NCBI GenBank assembly: GCA_963765785.1
Contig: CAVXXW010000009.1
Span: 434,001 to 498,000 of the forward strand
Length of the DNA stretch: 64,000 bases
Direction of reading: 5' to 3'
Source: AC-32 sp963765785
Lineage (GTDB): Bacteria; Actinomycetota; Thermoleophilia; Gaiellales; Gaiellaceae
The notes under the pieces are model-generated. The model made no database searches, was not told where the DNA came from, and saw nothing but the letters and a program-made list of their open reading frames with translations. The number at the start of each line of letters is the position of its first letter. Position 1 is the first letter of the stretch. Shown in pieces: positions 16,249 through 24,427 of this stretch. Position numbers and translations under genes: made by a program.

Positions 16249-16722
16249 ATGTCAGGTGTGGTGGAGGGGCCCTTCGTCCCGGCCGGGTTCGTCGTCCCGC
16301 TCGTCCTCACGACGGAGAACTTCAGGCTCGAACCACTCGGGCCCGAGCACAACGACTCCGACTACGAAGCGTGGTCGTCGTCGGTGGCGCACATCCACGC
16401 GACGCCCGGGTGGGAGACGAGCTCCTGGCCCGACGACCGCACCCTGGCGGACAACCTGCGCGACCTGCAGAGGCACGGTGACGACTTCGAGAACAGGGCC
16501 GGCTTCACCTACACCGTCCTCGATCCGGCAACCGGCGACGTGATCGGCTGCGTGTACATCTATCCCGACAAGAGCGAGGAGCACGACGCGAGTGTGCTCT
16601 CGTGGGTACGGGCGAGCCGGCCCGAGCTCGACGTGCAGTTGTGGCGCGCGGTCACAGACTGGCTCGCGAACGAGTGGCCGTTCGAGCGCGTGGCGTACGC
16701 CGCGCGAACCAACGGGACCTGA
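16249..16722 (+). CDS. GNAT-like acetyltransferase
   Basis: A 157-residue protein with LTTENFRLEPLGPEHNDSDY at the N-terminus, GFTYTVLDPATGDVIGCVYIYP as the central strands, and a C-terminal helix (DVQLWRAVTDWLANEWPFERVAYAAR). The usual Q/RxxGxG/A acetyl-CoA loop is not clear (VRASRPELDVQLWRA), so activity is uncertain. It is close in style to actinobacterial N-acetyltransferases of unknown substrate. It lies 29 bases after the RibD-type gene on the same strand. Confidence 0.65.
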   Translation: MSGVVEGPFVPAGFVVPLVLTTENFRLEPLGPEHNDSDYEAWSSSVAHIHATPGWETSSWPDDRTLADNLRDLQRHGDDFENRAGFTYTVLDPATGDVIGCVYIYPDKSEEHDASVLSWVRASRPELDVQLWRAVTDWLANEWPFERVAYAARTNGT

Positions 16723-16731
16723 CGGGCCTCG

Positions 16732-17289
16732 TCAGGACGCTGCGAAGTCGACGTCCTTCGCTTCGACCGTGCCGGCCGTCCGCCCCGGAGCCTCGTGGTT
16801 GGCCCAGTAGAGATTCGTGTGCGCGATGACGAGCTCCGGCGTCGGCGCGCCCCAGGCCGAGAGATCCTCGGTCGTGTGCGCGTCGCTGACGAGCGTCGCG
16901 TCGTAGCCGCGGACGAGTGCGCCATGCAGCGTCGAGCGCACACATTCGTCGGTCTGCGCGCCCACGACGACGAGGCGCCCGACGGCGAGGTCGGCGAGCA
17001 CCGACTCGAGCGTCGTCTCCTCGAACGAGTCCGGAAACCGCTTCGGGACGAGCGGCTCGCTCTCGTCCGGGCTCAACTCCGAGACGATCTTCCATTGCTC
17101 GCTTCCCGGCGCGAGGTTGTCGCTCGAGTGCTGGACCCAGACGACCGGAACGTCGGCGGCGCGAGCTTTCTCGACAACGGTGCCGACGTTCGAGACGACC
17201 GTGTCCCGCTCGTAGGCGCCGCCGACGACGCCGTTCTGCACGTCGATCACGAGCAGTGCAGTGTTCGGGCGGTTCTCGAGTGTCGTCAT
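16732..17289 (-). CDS. Isochorismatase-family cysteine hydrolase
   Basis: A 185-residue protein with the Asp-Lys-Cys triad of the family: D16 (LLVIDVQNG), K83 (PKRFPDSF) and C116 (AQTDECVRST, with the cis-peptide region just before). Members hydrolyse N-carbamoyl compounds, nicotinamide or isochorismate; this one cannot be assigned. The ATG at 17289 follows a GGGGAGG ribosome-binding site and gives the usual N-terminus; in-frame starts further upstream would overlap the RidA gene. Confidence 0.88.
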   Translation of the reverse strand: MTTLENRPNTALLVIDVQNGVVGGAYERDTVVSNVGTVVEKARAADVPVVWVQHSSDNLAPGSEQWKIVSELSPDESEPLVPKRFPDSFEETTLESVLADLAVGRLVVVGAQTDECVRSTLHGALVRGYDATLVSDAHTTEDLSAWGAPTPELVIAHTNLYWANHEAPGRTAGTVEAKDVDFAAS

Positions 17290-17405
17290 GGCCTCCCCCT
17301 GGTCGCGCAGCTCGGACAGCGAGACGTTAGCGGCTGAAGCGGGGGCCAAGGCTTGCTTCGTCCCAAGTGGACACGGCGACCGGCTGAGGGCAACCTTTGG
17401 GCCCG

Positions 17406-17804
17406 ATGCGGGAGGTGATCGGCACATCCGACGCTCCGAGTTCGCCGCTCTACAGCCAGGCGGTGAGGGCCGGAGACTTCGTCTACCTCTCGGGTCTGGT
17501 CGGCGTCGTTGTGACCACCGGAACGCTTGCCGGCCCTACGATTCGGGAACAGACGCGCCAGGCGCTCACGAACTGTCGGGCGGTCTTGAACGCAGCGGGT
17601 GCGGCGCTCGACGACGTGGTCGAAGTCGGGGTGCTTCTGGCAAACCCAGCCGACTTCGCAGAGATGAACGACGAATACGCGGAATGGTTTCCAGCTGCGC
17701 CGCCGACCCGCTACGTCGCCAAGCTCGGCGTCGAGCTACCAGGGATCCTCGTCTCCATCCGCATGACTGCGTTCGTGGGCTCGGACGTCGTGCCCCAGGG
17801 CTGA
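17406..17804 (+). CDS. RidA (YjgF/YER057c/UK114) family protein
   Basis: A 132-residue protein with the RidA signature PLYSQAVRAGDFVYLSGLVG and the conserved arginine in PTRYVAKLGVELPGILVSI, which binds the carboxylate of enamine or imine substrates. RidA-type enzymes deaminate reactive 2-aminoacrylate and relatives. It is divergent from the isochorismatase gene. The two activities (imine and amide or carbamate hydrolysis) are often found together in nitrogen-compound catabolism, which is a weak functional hint here. Confidence 0.88.
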   Translation: MREVIGTSDAPSSPLYSQAVRAGDFVYLSGLVGVVVTTGTLAGPTIREQTRQALTNCRAVLNAAGAALDDVVEVGVLLANPADFAEMNDEYAEWFPAAPPTRYVAKLGVELPGILVSIRMTAFVGSDVVPQG

Positions 17805-17809
17805 GGTCG

Positions 17810-18193
17810 TCACATCATGTCGCCGCCGAGGCTCCGCGTCCCGGTGGCGCGGTCGATCGCTGCGACCATCCACGGCTCGACCGGCGCGGGCGGGTCGTGA
17901 TGCTCGGGCAGCTCCTCGACGTCTTCGCGGCTCAGGCGCAGCGAGACCCTCCGCTCGTCCTTGTCGATCGTCTCGACGGCGCCCGCCGGAACGACGTGGT
18001 GCACCTCGTGGAGATGATGCATGTGGCTGACGACCAGGTAGCTCTCGCCGGGTGCGTAGCTCGCCCAGGAGACCTTGCCCGCGTGCCCGTCGCTCGCCTC
18101 GACCTGGAAATCCCTGATGCTGTCGTCAGGGCCGAGCATGCCCTCCGGAAACGACCAGAGCCGCTCGTTCCGTCCGTCGGTTTCGCGCACCAC
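17810..18193 (-). CDS. PRC-barrel-like protein
   Basis: A 127-residue protein whose strands (VEASDGHAGKVSWASY, SYLVVSHMHH, HHVVPAGAVETIDKDERRV, LRLSREDVEELPEH) follow the PRC-barrel pattern of small proteins that pack on other macromolecules. Function unknown. The GTG start at 18193 is fixed by AGGAGG, which overlaps the stop codon of the upstream 61-residue gene, so the two form an operon. It is convergent with RidA. Confidence 0.65.
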   Translation of the reverse strand: MVRETDGRNERLWSFPEGMLGPDDSIRDFQVEASDGHAGKVSWASYAPGESYLVVSHMHHLHEVHHVVPAGAVETIDKDERRVSLRLSREDVEELPEHHDPPAPVEPWMVAAIDRATGTRSLGGDMM

Positions 18194-18197
18194 GCGC

Positions 18198-18383
18198 TTA
18201 CCTCCTGGGTGACGTATCTGCGAGCTTCGTCAGCTGATCCGAGCGGTCGGCCGTGAAGCGCACGAGCTCGGTCTCGTTCGGCGTCAGCTCGGCACGGCTG
18301 TCCGTCCGGTCGATCTGTGAGCGCAGATGCTCTTTGACCGCCAGAGCGGTGAAGTTCCGGAAGAAGTAGCGGATGCCCCTCAA
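18198..18383 (-). CDS. Small conserved-looking protein of unknown function
   Basis: A 61-residue basic protein (MRGIRYFFRNFTALAVKEHL at the start) with no recognised domain. It is kept because its stop codon is built into the Shine-Dalgarno sequence of the following PRC-barrel gene. That is a coupling pattern expected of a translated gene and not of background. Confidence 0.5.
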   Translation of the reverse strand: MRGIRYFFRNFTALAVKEHLRSQIDRTDSRAELTPNETELVRFTADRSDQLTKLADTSPRR

Positions 18384-18444
18384 CGCCCTGGAAGCATAGG
18401 AGGCTTCGGCGCCTCGCTCATCAGCGGACTAGCCTGCCTGTCGT

Positions 18445-19170
18445 ATGCCCGAGGACTCCTTTGCCGGCCGCGTCGCAGACCGCTACGACGAGGCCGCGTC
18501 CGAGATGTTCGCGCCCGAGGTGGTCGATCCGACAGTCGAGTTCCTCGCCGGGTTGGCCGGCGGCGCCGCGGTGCTCGAGCTCGGCATCGGTACGGGGCGC
18601 ATCGCGCTGCCGCTCGCCCGGCGCGGGGTGGAGGTGCACGGCATCGACCTTTCGCCGGACATGGTCGCGAAGCTCCGCGAGAAGCCGGGCGGCGAGGCGA
18701 TCCCGGTAACGATCGGCGACTTCTCGACGACGAAGGCGGAGGGCACGTTCTCACTCGCCTACGTGGCCTGGAACTCGATCATGAACCTGAGGACGCAGGA
18801 CGCGCAGGCTGCGTGCGTCCGGAACGCCGCCGCTCACCTCGAGCCGCAAGGTCGCTTCGTCGTCGAGATCATGGTTCCCGGGCTACAGAAGCTCCCGCCG
18901 GGCGAGACGTTCCTCCCGTTCGACGTCAGCCCTGAGCACGTCGGCTTCGACGAGTACGACCTCGTCCACCAGCGGCTGACCTCGCACCACTACCACCCGG
19001 AGCACGGGGAGTACGCGACGTTCCCGGGCCGCTACATCTGGCCGGCTGAGCTCGACCTGATGGCGCGCCTCGCCGGCTTGTCGCCGCGGGAGCGGTGGGG
19101 CGGGTGGCAGCACGAGCCGTTCACGTCGGAGAGCCGCTCGCACGTCTCGGTCTACGACAAAGTCGCCTAG
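18445..19170 (+). CDS. Class I SAM-dependent methyltransferase
   Basis: A 241-residue protein with motif I VLELGIGTGRIALPLA (residues about 43-58), motif II VHGIDLSPDMV and the post-II region IPVTIGDFSTT. The C-terminal half (YDLVHQRLTSHHYHPEHGEY and WPAELDLMARLAGLSPRERWG) is typical of small-molecule methyltransferases of the Methyltransf_25 group. The substrate is unknown. TAGCCT at 18430-18435 is a likely -10 box. Confidence 0.88.
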   Translation: MPEDSFAGRVADRYDEAASEMFAPEVVDPTVEFLAGLAGGAAVLELGIGTGRIALPLARRGVEVHGIDLSPDMVAKLREKPGGEAIPVTIGDFSTTKAEGTFSLAYVAWNSIMNLRTQDAQAACVRNAAAHLEPQGRFVVEIMVPGLQKLPPGETFLPFDVSPEHVGFDEYDLVHQRLTSHHYHPEHGEYATFPGRYIWPAELDLMARLAGLSPRERWGGWQHEPFTSESRSHVSVYDKVA

Positions 19171-19173
19171 GCT
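19168..19173 (+). promoter_or_regulatory. -10 box of VOC gene at 19180
   Basis: TAGGCT ends 6 bases before the GTG start and overlaps the stop codon of the methyltransferase gene. The VOC gene can therefore be transcribed on its own as a leaderless mRNA. Confidence 0.5.
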
Positions 19174-19179
19174 CCGCGC

Positions 19180-19515
19180 GTGGAAGAGGAGGTCGTGCCG
19201 GTTCTCCGGGTCGCCGACGCCGAGCGGGCGGTTCAATGGTACGAGCGGCTCGGGTTCCGCAAGGAGTGGGAGCACCAGTTCGAGCCGGGCTTACCGTGGT
19301 TCGTCTCGGTCGCGCGTGGCGAGGTCCGGCTTTACCTGTCGGAGCACACCGGCGACGCGCCGCCAGGCGGTCTCGTCCACCTGTACGTGGGCGACGTCGA
19401 CGCCGTCTCCGCCGAGTTCGGGATCCCGGTCGAGGAGGAAGGGCTCGCCGGCCGCGAGTGCGACCTCGAGGACCCGGACGGGAACCGCCTCCGCGTAGCG
19501 ACTCGGCGCAGCTGA
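19180..19515 (+). CDS. Glyoxalase/VOC superfamily protein, bleomycin-resistance-like
   Basis: A 111-residue compact VOC protein: PVLRVADAERAVQWYERLGF in the first module, GEVRLYLSEHTGD and LVHLYVGDVDAV in the middle, DPDGNRLRVAT at the end. Its length matches antibiotic-sequestering dimers of the bleomycin-resistance type, which bind a drug without metal; a drug is not implied. GTG start. Tail-to-tail with the kinase gene ending at 19516. Confidence 0.82.
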   Translation: MEEEVVPVLRVADAERAVQWYERLGFRKEWEHQFEPGLPWFVSVARGEVRLYLSEHTGDAPPGGLVHLYVGDVDAVSAEFGIPVEEEGLAGRECDLEDPDGNRLRVATRRS

Positions 19516-20418
19516 TCACCCGTTTGGCGGGGCGACCTTCTCCGCGGCGTCGAGCATCTCCCGCGCGACGGGTTGCAGCTTGACCCGTGTGCCGAGCAAG
19601 CCGGTCGAGACGCGCTCGACGACGCCCCATTCCCAGATCGCCGTCTCGTCGAGGCCCGTCCGCTGCGCGAGCCACTGTGCGCGCTCGCCCAGGTCGCCGT
19701 CGAGCGGGTCCTCGCGCATCAGGATCCCGAGGTCGTATTCGGGCTCGACGAGCAGGCCGTCCGGGTCGACAAGCTTGAACGCGCCGCCGCCGGCCTCGAG
19801 CGCATTCCACTGGTGCACGTCGCCGTGGGCGAGCACCGCCGTGTCGGCGCGGTAGGCCTCGCCGCGCCGGGCCGCGCAGGCGAGCGCGTGATCCACGACG
19901 TGGCGGCTGCACGGCCGGCCGGTCTCCTCCCACATCCGCTCGACGAACTCGGCGAGCCAGCCGGCCTTGTCGGCGCCGGTCGGGAGACCGCTGTCGCGGG
20001 CGGGGCGCCACACCCGGCTTGCAGCCTCGACGAGAATCTCGTGGCGCGCGCGGGCCGGGAGGCCGAGCTCGGACAGCGCCCGCCCGAGACGCTCGAGCAG
20101 AAGCGCGCCGCGCTCCGGGTCGTCGCGCAGTAGCCGGGCGCACCCCTCGCCGTTCGTCAGCCGGAGCGCCGCGATCTCGTGCGCAGCCGCACCGCCGTCT
20201 CGCGGAACGATCAGCTTGAGCACCGCCGGCGTGCCGTCGTCGCAGACGGCCTCGGCGACGAAGGCCTCGGTCGAAAACGGGAACGGCTGCCCGGCAGCGA
20301 TGCCCCAGTCGGTCTCGATGTCCCGCACGAGCTCCGGCAGTGCCTTGAGCCATGCGCCCGCGCCGACGGCGAGCGCCTTCTCGCGGACCACGTCGGGCAC
20401 CTGAAGCACGGCGCACAT
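19516..20418 (-). CDS. APH(6)/hydroxyurea-type phosphotransferase
   Basis: A 300-residue kinase of the streptomycin 6-phosphotransferase family. It shows TPAVLKLIVPRDGG (ATP lysine), AALRLTNGEGCARLL, the catalytic loop VLAHGDVHQWNAL (H198, D200, N205) and the metal aspartates in VDPDG. Members phosphorylate streptomycin or hydroxyurea in some Streptomyces; most environmental homologues have no known substrate, and resistance should not be assumed. The start at 20418 (MCAVLQVPDVV) has GAGGGAAAG just upstream and gives the normal N-terminus. Confidence 0.85.
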   Translation of the reverse strand: MCAVLQVPDVVREKALAVGAGAWLKALPELVRDIETDWGIAAGQPFPFSTEAFVAEAVCDDGTPAVLKLIVPRDGGAAAHEIAALRLTNGEGCARLLRDDPERGALLLERLGRALSELGLPARARHEILVEAASRVWRPARDSGLPTGADKAGWLAEFVERMWEETGRPCSRHVVDHALACAARRGEAYRADTAVLAHGDVHQWNALEAGGGAFKLVDPDGLLVEPEYDLGILMREDPLDGDLGERAQWLAQRTGLDETAIWEWGVVERVSTGLLGTRVKLQPVAREMLDAAEKVAPPNG

Positions 20419-20460
20419 CTTTCCCTCGTTCGAGTCATGGGCGCTGCAGCCGATCGGGCG

Positions 20461-21138
20461 ATGGAGAACCGAATGCAGCGAGCCGCCCTCGCAGCCGTGT
20501 TCGCCGCCGTCGCGCTCGGCCTCTCGTCGGGCGCGATGGCGAGTTCTCCGGGAAAGGCGCGCATCAGCTTCACGGCCGCCGACGTCGCGGCCGCGCGCGC
20601 CGCGGTGCTTCGTCGCGCCGACCTCGGCACCGCCGGCGGCTGGACGGGTGGCACGCGCAAGCCCGACCTCTCGGCGACGATGACCTGCGCCGGCTATGCG
20701 CCGAAGCAGTCCGACCTCGTCGTCACCGGAGCCGCGGAGGCCGACTACCACCACACGGGCCTCGAGCTGCAGAGCCAGGCACAGGTGCTGAAGACGCGGA
20801 CGATGGTGGCGCTCGACTGGCGGCGAACGGTCGCCTCGCCGAAGGCGTTCGCCTGCGTCCGCTCGATGCTCGCGAAGTCGCTGCCGGCCGGCCAGCGGCT
20901 CGTGTCGTTTGCGAAGCAACCCTTCCCGAAGCTCGCGCCCTACACGGCGGCCTACCGCGCGCTCGTCGACGTCTCGGCCTCGGGGCAGCACGTTCTCGTC
21001 GTCGCCGACATGGTGCTCGTCGGACGGGGCCGGACCGAGCTCACGCTCAGCGTCGAGGCGCCGGCGGCCGCTCGCTCGAGCCTGCCGGCGGCAGAGCAGC
21101 GCCTCGCAAAGGCGTTGCTCGGCCGGGTCCGCGCCTAG
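20461..21138 (+). CDS. Secreted protein of unknown function
   Basis: A 225-residue protein with a cleavable signal peptide (MQRAALAAVFAAVALGLSSGAMASS after a short N-terminal extension; in-frame ATGs at 20461 and 20473). The mature part has an AAARAAVLRRADLGTAGGW region followed by strands and two cysteines (MTCAGY and FACVRSM) that could form a disulfide. I do not recognise the fold; it resembles actinobacterial secreted proteins with a PknH-sensor-like layout. Its last four bases overlap the end of the opposite histidine kinase gene. Confidence 0.65.
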   Translation: MENRMQRAALAAVFAAVALGLSSGAMASSPGKARISFTAADVAAARAAVLRRADLGTAGGWTGGTRKPDLSATMTCAGYAPKQSDLVVTGAAEADYHHTGLELQSQAQVLKTRTMVALDWRRTVASPKAFACVRSMLAKSLPAGQRLVSFAKQPFPKLAPYTAAYRALVDVSASGQHVLVVADMVLVGRGRTELTLSVEAPAAARSSLPAAEQRLAKALLGRVRA

Positions 21139-23231
21139 GCCTGCGTCGGCAGGACGACGCTGAAGCGCGAGCCCTTGCCCGGCTCGGATTCGACGGTCAG
21201 CCACCCGTCCATCCGCGCGACCAGCTCACGGCAGATGTAGAGCCCGAGGCCGCTCCCGCCGACACCTTGCGTCTGCTGGGGGTCGAGACGATAGAACTTC
21301 TCGAAGATCCGGGACTGCTCGCCGGAGGGGATGCCGAGCCCTTCGTCGAGGACGTCGATCCGGCAGCTGCCGTTGTCGCCCCGGACCCGAAGCACGACCT
21401 CGCCGCCCTCGGGCGAGTACTTGACAGCGTTGTCCACCAGGTTGACGAGCACCTGGCGGAGCTTGTTCGCGTCGCATGCGATCTGAGGCGGCTCGTCCGC
21501 GTCGAGGCTCACCGAGATCGACTCGGGTAGGTGCGTCGCGGCAGACTCGATCACCCCGGCGGCGACCTCGGCCGGGTTACACTCGGTCAGCTCGAGCTCT
21601 ACGGCGCCGGCGTCGAGTTGCCCCGCGAGCAGGATCTGGTCGACGATCTTCGCGAGACGCGTCGCCTCGGACTCGATCATCTCGAGGAATTGCGCGTGGT
21701 GGTACTCGGACAGCTGGACGTCGTCGCGGCGCAGCGTCCGCACCGCGCCGTAGACCGCGGCGAGCGGCGTGCGCAGCTCGTGGGAGGCCGTGGCGACGAA
21801 GTCGCTGCGGGTCTTCTCGAGCGCGCGCTCCTCGGTCACGTCCTGCAGCGCGAAGACCGTGCCGCCGCCGAAGTCGACGCCGGAGACGGCCACCCAGCGC
21901 TCATGCCCGCCGATCACGATCGGGACCGTGAACGGCCGCGGCGCCGAGCCCGGCGCAACGAGCGGCACGTGCGAGGTCAGCTGCTCCCACGCGGGGACGA
22001 CCTCGGCCACCGGACAGCCGAGCGCGTCCTCCTCCGACACGCCCGTGATCGTCGCCGCGGCTGGATTCCAGTGCCGCACCATGCCGTCGCGGTCGAGCAG
22101 CACGACGCCGTCGGCGACGTATGCCAGGGCCCGTGCGGCGTTCGCGCCGCGTTCGGTCTCGCGGTACAGGCGCGCGTTGTCCACCGCGACCGCCGCCCGG
22201 CGCGCGAGCTCGATTGCCAGCTCGAAGTCGGCCTGCGTGAAGGGCGGGTGCGTCTCGGCTGAGATCAAACTGAGCGCGCCGAGGGTGCGGCCGCGCGCGA
22301 TCAGGGGTACCGCGATCGAGGACGTCAGCCCGAGCTCGTCGACGATCCGTCGGAGCTCGTCGTCGTCGCCGATCGCCTCGTCGAGCAGCTCCTGGGGGAT
22401 CGACGGCAAGAAGTCCGGCTCGCCGCTGCGGAGCACCTGCGGCACGCCGCGGGGCGCTTCGGGGTCCGGCGGGTAGCGCTCCTGCAGCTCGTAGGCCCAC
22501 TTGACCTTCTCGGGATCCTGATGAGCGACCGCAAGCCGCTCGATCTCCCCGTCCTCCCCGACCATGTCGATCGCGCACCAGTCGGCCAGGCGCGGCACGC
22601 ACAGGTGCACGAGCCGGCGGAGTGTGCGGTTGTAGTCGAGCGACGAGGCGACCAGCGTGCTGGCTTCGGCCAGGAACGTCATGCGCTCGCGCATTGCCTT
22701 CTCGGCCGCGTAGAGCCGTGAGCGCGTGATCGCCTGGGCCGCCTGCCGTGCGAGCGCGATCTTCATCTCGCGCCGCTCGGGCTCGAACTCGATGTCGTGG
22801 TCGAACGAGAGGGACATGCCCCCGAAGACCCGCCCCTCGACTGCGAGCGGGACGACGACGAGCGCGTGTCCGTCCTCCTGGCCCACCTCGGCGAGCGATG
22901 GGTAGAGGCGGTTCCGCTCCTGCACGCTCGAGATGAAGATCGGCTCGCCGGTCCGGATCACATCCGACATGGGCGTCGAGGCGTCGAGGCGGAACTCCTG
23001 CCAGTCCTCCATCACCTCCGGCCGGTATCCGATCTGGGCAAGCAGCTCGATCCGCTCGCCGTCGTCGCTGACGACGCCGATCGAGCCCGCGCGCGCCTCG
23101 GCGGCGCGTACCCCTTCGGTGAGGATCGCGTCGAGGACCTGCTCGGGCGTGACGGCCTCGGCGAGCAGCTCCGCGACGCGTTGGAGTCGTCGCGCTCGGT
23201 CGGCCGCCTCGCTGCTCTCGACCGTGGTCAC
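21135..23231 (-). CDS. Cytoplasmic sensor histidine kinase (GAF-GAF-PAS-HisKA-HATPase)
   Basis: A 698-residue protein with no membrane segment. Two GAF domains (about residues 20-175 and 185-355) and a PAS domain (about 365-470, DGVVLLDRDGMVRHWNP) precede the HisKA box TASHELRTPL with the phospho-accepting H484. A HATPase domain follows (N-box LVNLVDNAVKYS, then DEGLGIP, FEKFYRL and GSGLGLYI). It senses an unidentified cytoplasmic signal. The GTG start overlaps the stop of the response regulator gene (GTGA), so both are made from one transcript with the regulator first. Confidence 0.93.
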   Translation of the reverse strand: MTTVESSEAADRARRLQRVAELLAEAVTPEQVLDAILTEGVRAAEARAGSIGVVSDDGERIELLAQIGYRPEVMEDWQEFRLDASTPMSDVIRTGEPIFISSVQERNRLYPSLAEVGQEDGHALVVVPLAVEGRVFGGMSLSFDHDIEFEPERREMKIALARQAAQAITRSRLYAAEKAMRERMTFLAEASTLVASSLDYNRTLRRLVHLCVPRLADWCAIDMVGEDGEIERLAVAHQDPEKVKWAYELQERYPPDPEAPRGVPQVLRSGEPDFLPSIPQELLDEAIGDDDELRRIVDELGLTSSIAVPLIARGRTLGALSLISAETHPPFTQADFELAIELARRAAVAVDNARLYRETERGANAARALAYVADGVVLLDRDGMVRHWNPAAATITGVSEEDALGCPVAEVVPAWEQLTSHVPLVAPGSAPRPFTVPIVIGGHERWVAVSGVDFGGGTVFALQDVTEERALEKTRSDFVATASHELRTPLAAVYGAVRTLRRDDVQLSEYHHAQFLEMIESEATRLAKIVDQILLAGQLDAGAVELELTECNPAEVAAGVIESAATHLPESISVSLDADEPPQIACDANKLRQVLVNLVDNAVKYSPEGGEVVLRVRGDNGSCRIDVLDEGLGIPSGEQSRIFEKFYRLDPQQTQGVGGSGLGLYICRELVARMDGWLTVESEPGKGSRFSVVLPTQA

Positions 23232-23809
23232 CGCTCTGGGCCCGAGGAGATCTCCCGGCTCAGCTGGTCGCGCTCGCCGCGCTCGAGGCGAGAGAGAACG
23301 TCCTCGACGACGTCGCCGATCGACACCGGATCGAAGGGCTTGATCAGGTAGCCGACCCCGCCGAGCTGCTCGCCGAGGCGCTTGTCGGCCGGCTCGGCGC
23401 GCGCAGTGAGGAAAACGATGGGGATGTCGCGCGTCTCCTCGCTCGCGGCGAGCTCCCGGGCGACCGTCCAGCCGTCGACCCCCGGCATCATCACGTCGAG
23501 GAGCACGAGGTCAGGCCGTTCCTTCCGCGCCAGGTCGAGCCCGGCCTGACCGTCGGCCGCCTCGAGGACATCCATGCCGGAGGCGGCGAGGTTGACCCGG
23601 CAGAGCAGCCGGATCGCCCGCTCGTCGTCGACCACGAGCACGCGCCGCGCGGTGCCCGACGCCGGCTCGGCCGAGCCCTTGCCGTACGCGCGCGAGCCGC
23701 GCCGCCACCGGTCCTCGGCCTGACACCGCCACAGCCTCCGCCCCCCGACGGCAACCCCCCTCCGGCGGAGCGAAGTCGAGCGAATCGGATGCGACACCTC
23801 GGCTTGCAT
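23228..23809 (-). CDS. Single-domain response regulator
   Basis: The receiver domain starts at RRVLVVDDERA and has the acidic pocket (VDDE), the phospho-acceptor aspartate in LVLLDVMMPGVDGW, the switch threonine in VFLTARAE and the lysine in LIKPFDP. No output domain follows, so it is CheY- or DivK-like and probably acts by protein contact. The ATG at 23809 gives a basic, low-complexity N-terminal extension of about 55 residues; a later start is possible but no better codon was found. It is coupled to the downstream histidine kinase. Confidence 0.82.
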   Translation of the reverse strand: MQAEVSHPIRSTSLRRRGVAVGGRRLWRCQAEDRWRRGSRAYGKGSAEPASGTARRVLVVDDERAIRLLCRVNLAASGMDVLEAADGQAGLDLARKERPDLVLLDVMMPGVDGWTVARELAASEETRDIPIVFLTARAEPADKRLGEQLGGVGYLIKPFDPVSIGDVVEDVLSRLERGERDQLSREISSGPER

Positions 23810-23859
23810 TCGCCCCTCAAATTCTAGGTGCTGCCAGAGGCCTGTTCAAAGCCCGTCAC

Positions 23860-23865
23860 TAGAAT
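23860..23865 (+). promoter_or_regulatory. -10 box of pdxT (leaderless type)
   Basis: TAGAAT ends 7 bases before the pdxT GTG. It is the same hexamer and spacing as at pdxS, which may allow matched expression of the separated genes. Confidence 0.6.
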
Positions 23866-23872
23866 CGACAGC

Positions 23873-24427
23873 GTGAAAATCGGCGTCCTGGCCGTGCAGG
23901 GAAACTTCCGCGAGCACGCGGCGATGCTGCGGCGGCTCGGCGCGGACCCGGTCGAGGTGCGCAAGCCGGAGCAGCTCGACGGTCTCGACGGCCTGGTCAT
24001 TCCCGGCGGCGAGTCGACCGCGATCTTGCGGCTCGCTCGGCTCTACGGGCTCGAGAACGCGATCCGCGAGTTCGCCCGGCCGCTCTTCGGCACCTGCGCG
24101 GGGATGATCCTGCTCGACCGCAACCACCTCGGCGTCGTCGACCTCGAGGTCGCGCGCAACGCCTACGGCCGCCAGGTCGCGAGCTTCGAGGCCGATCTCG
24201 AGCTGGCCGGCGACGACGAGCCGCTGCGCGGCGTCTTCATCCGCGCGCCTAAGGTCTCCGAGGCGGGGCCGGACGTCGAGGTGCTGGCCGAGCTCGACGG
24301 TGAGCCGGTCCTGCTCCGCGACGGGCGCGTGCTGGTCGCGTCGTTCCATCCCGAGCTGACCGACGACACGCGCGTGCACGAGCGGTTCCTCGCTCTGGTA
24401 CGAGAGGAGGCGAATGTCCGGGCATAG
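23873..24427 (+). CDS. pdxT: Pyridoxal 5'-phosphate synthase glutaminase, PdxT subunit
   Basis: A 184-residue class I glutaminase that supplies ammonia to PdxS. The nucleophile C75 lies in LFGTCAGM and the partner H159 and E161 in SFHPE; the oxyanion glycines PGGEST are also present. The GTG start gives the conserved N-terminus KIGVLAVQGNFREH. The last 14 bases overlap yebC. The order pdxT-yebC-ruvC is common in Actinomycetota, normally with pdxS in front, but here pdxS is elsewhere. Confidence 0.96.
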   Translation: MKIGVLAVQGNFREHAAMLRRLGADPVEVRKPEQLDGLDGLVIPGGESTAILRLARLYGLENAIREFARPLFGTCAGMILLDRNHLGVVDLEVARNAYGRQVASFEADLELAGDDEPLRGVFIRAPKVSEAGPDVEVLAELDGEPVLLRDGRVLVASFHPELTDDTRVHERFLALVREEANVRA

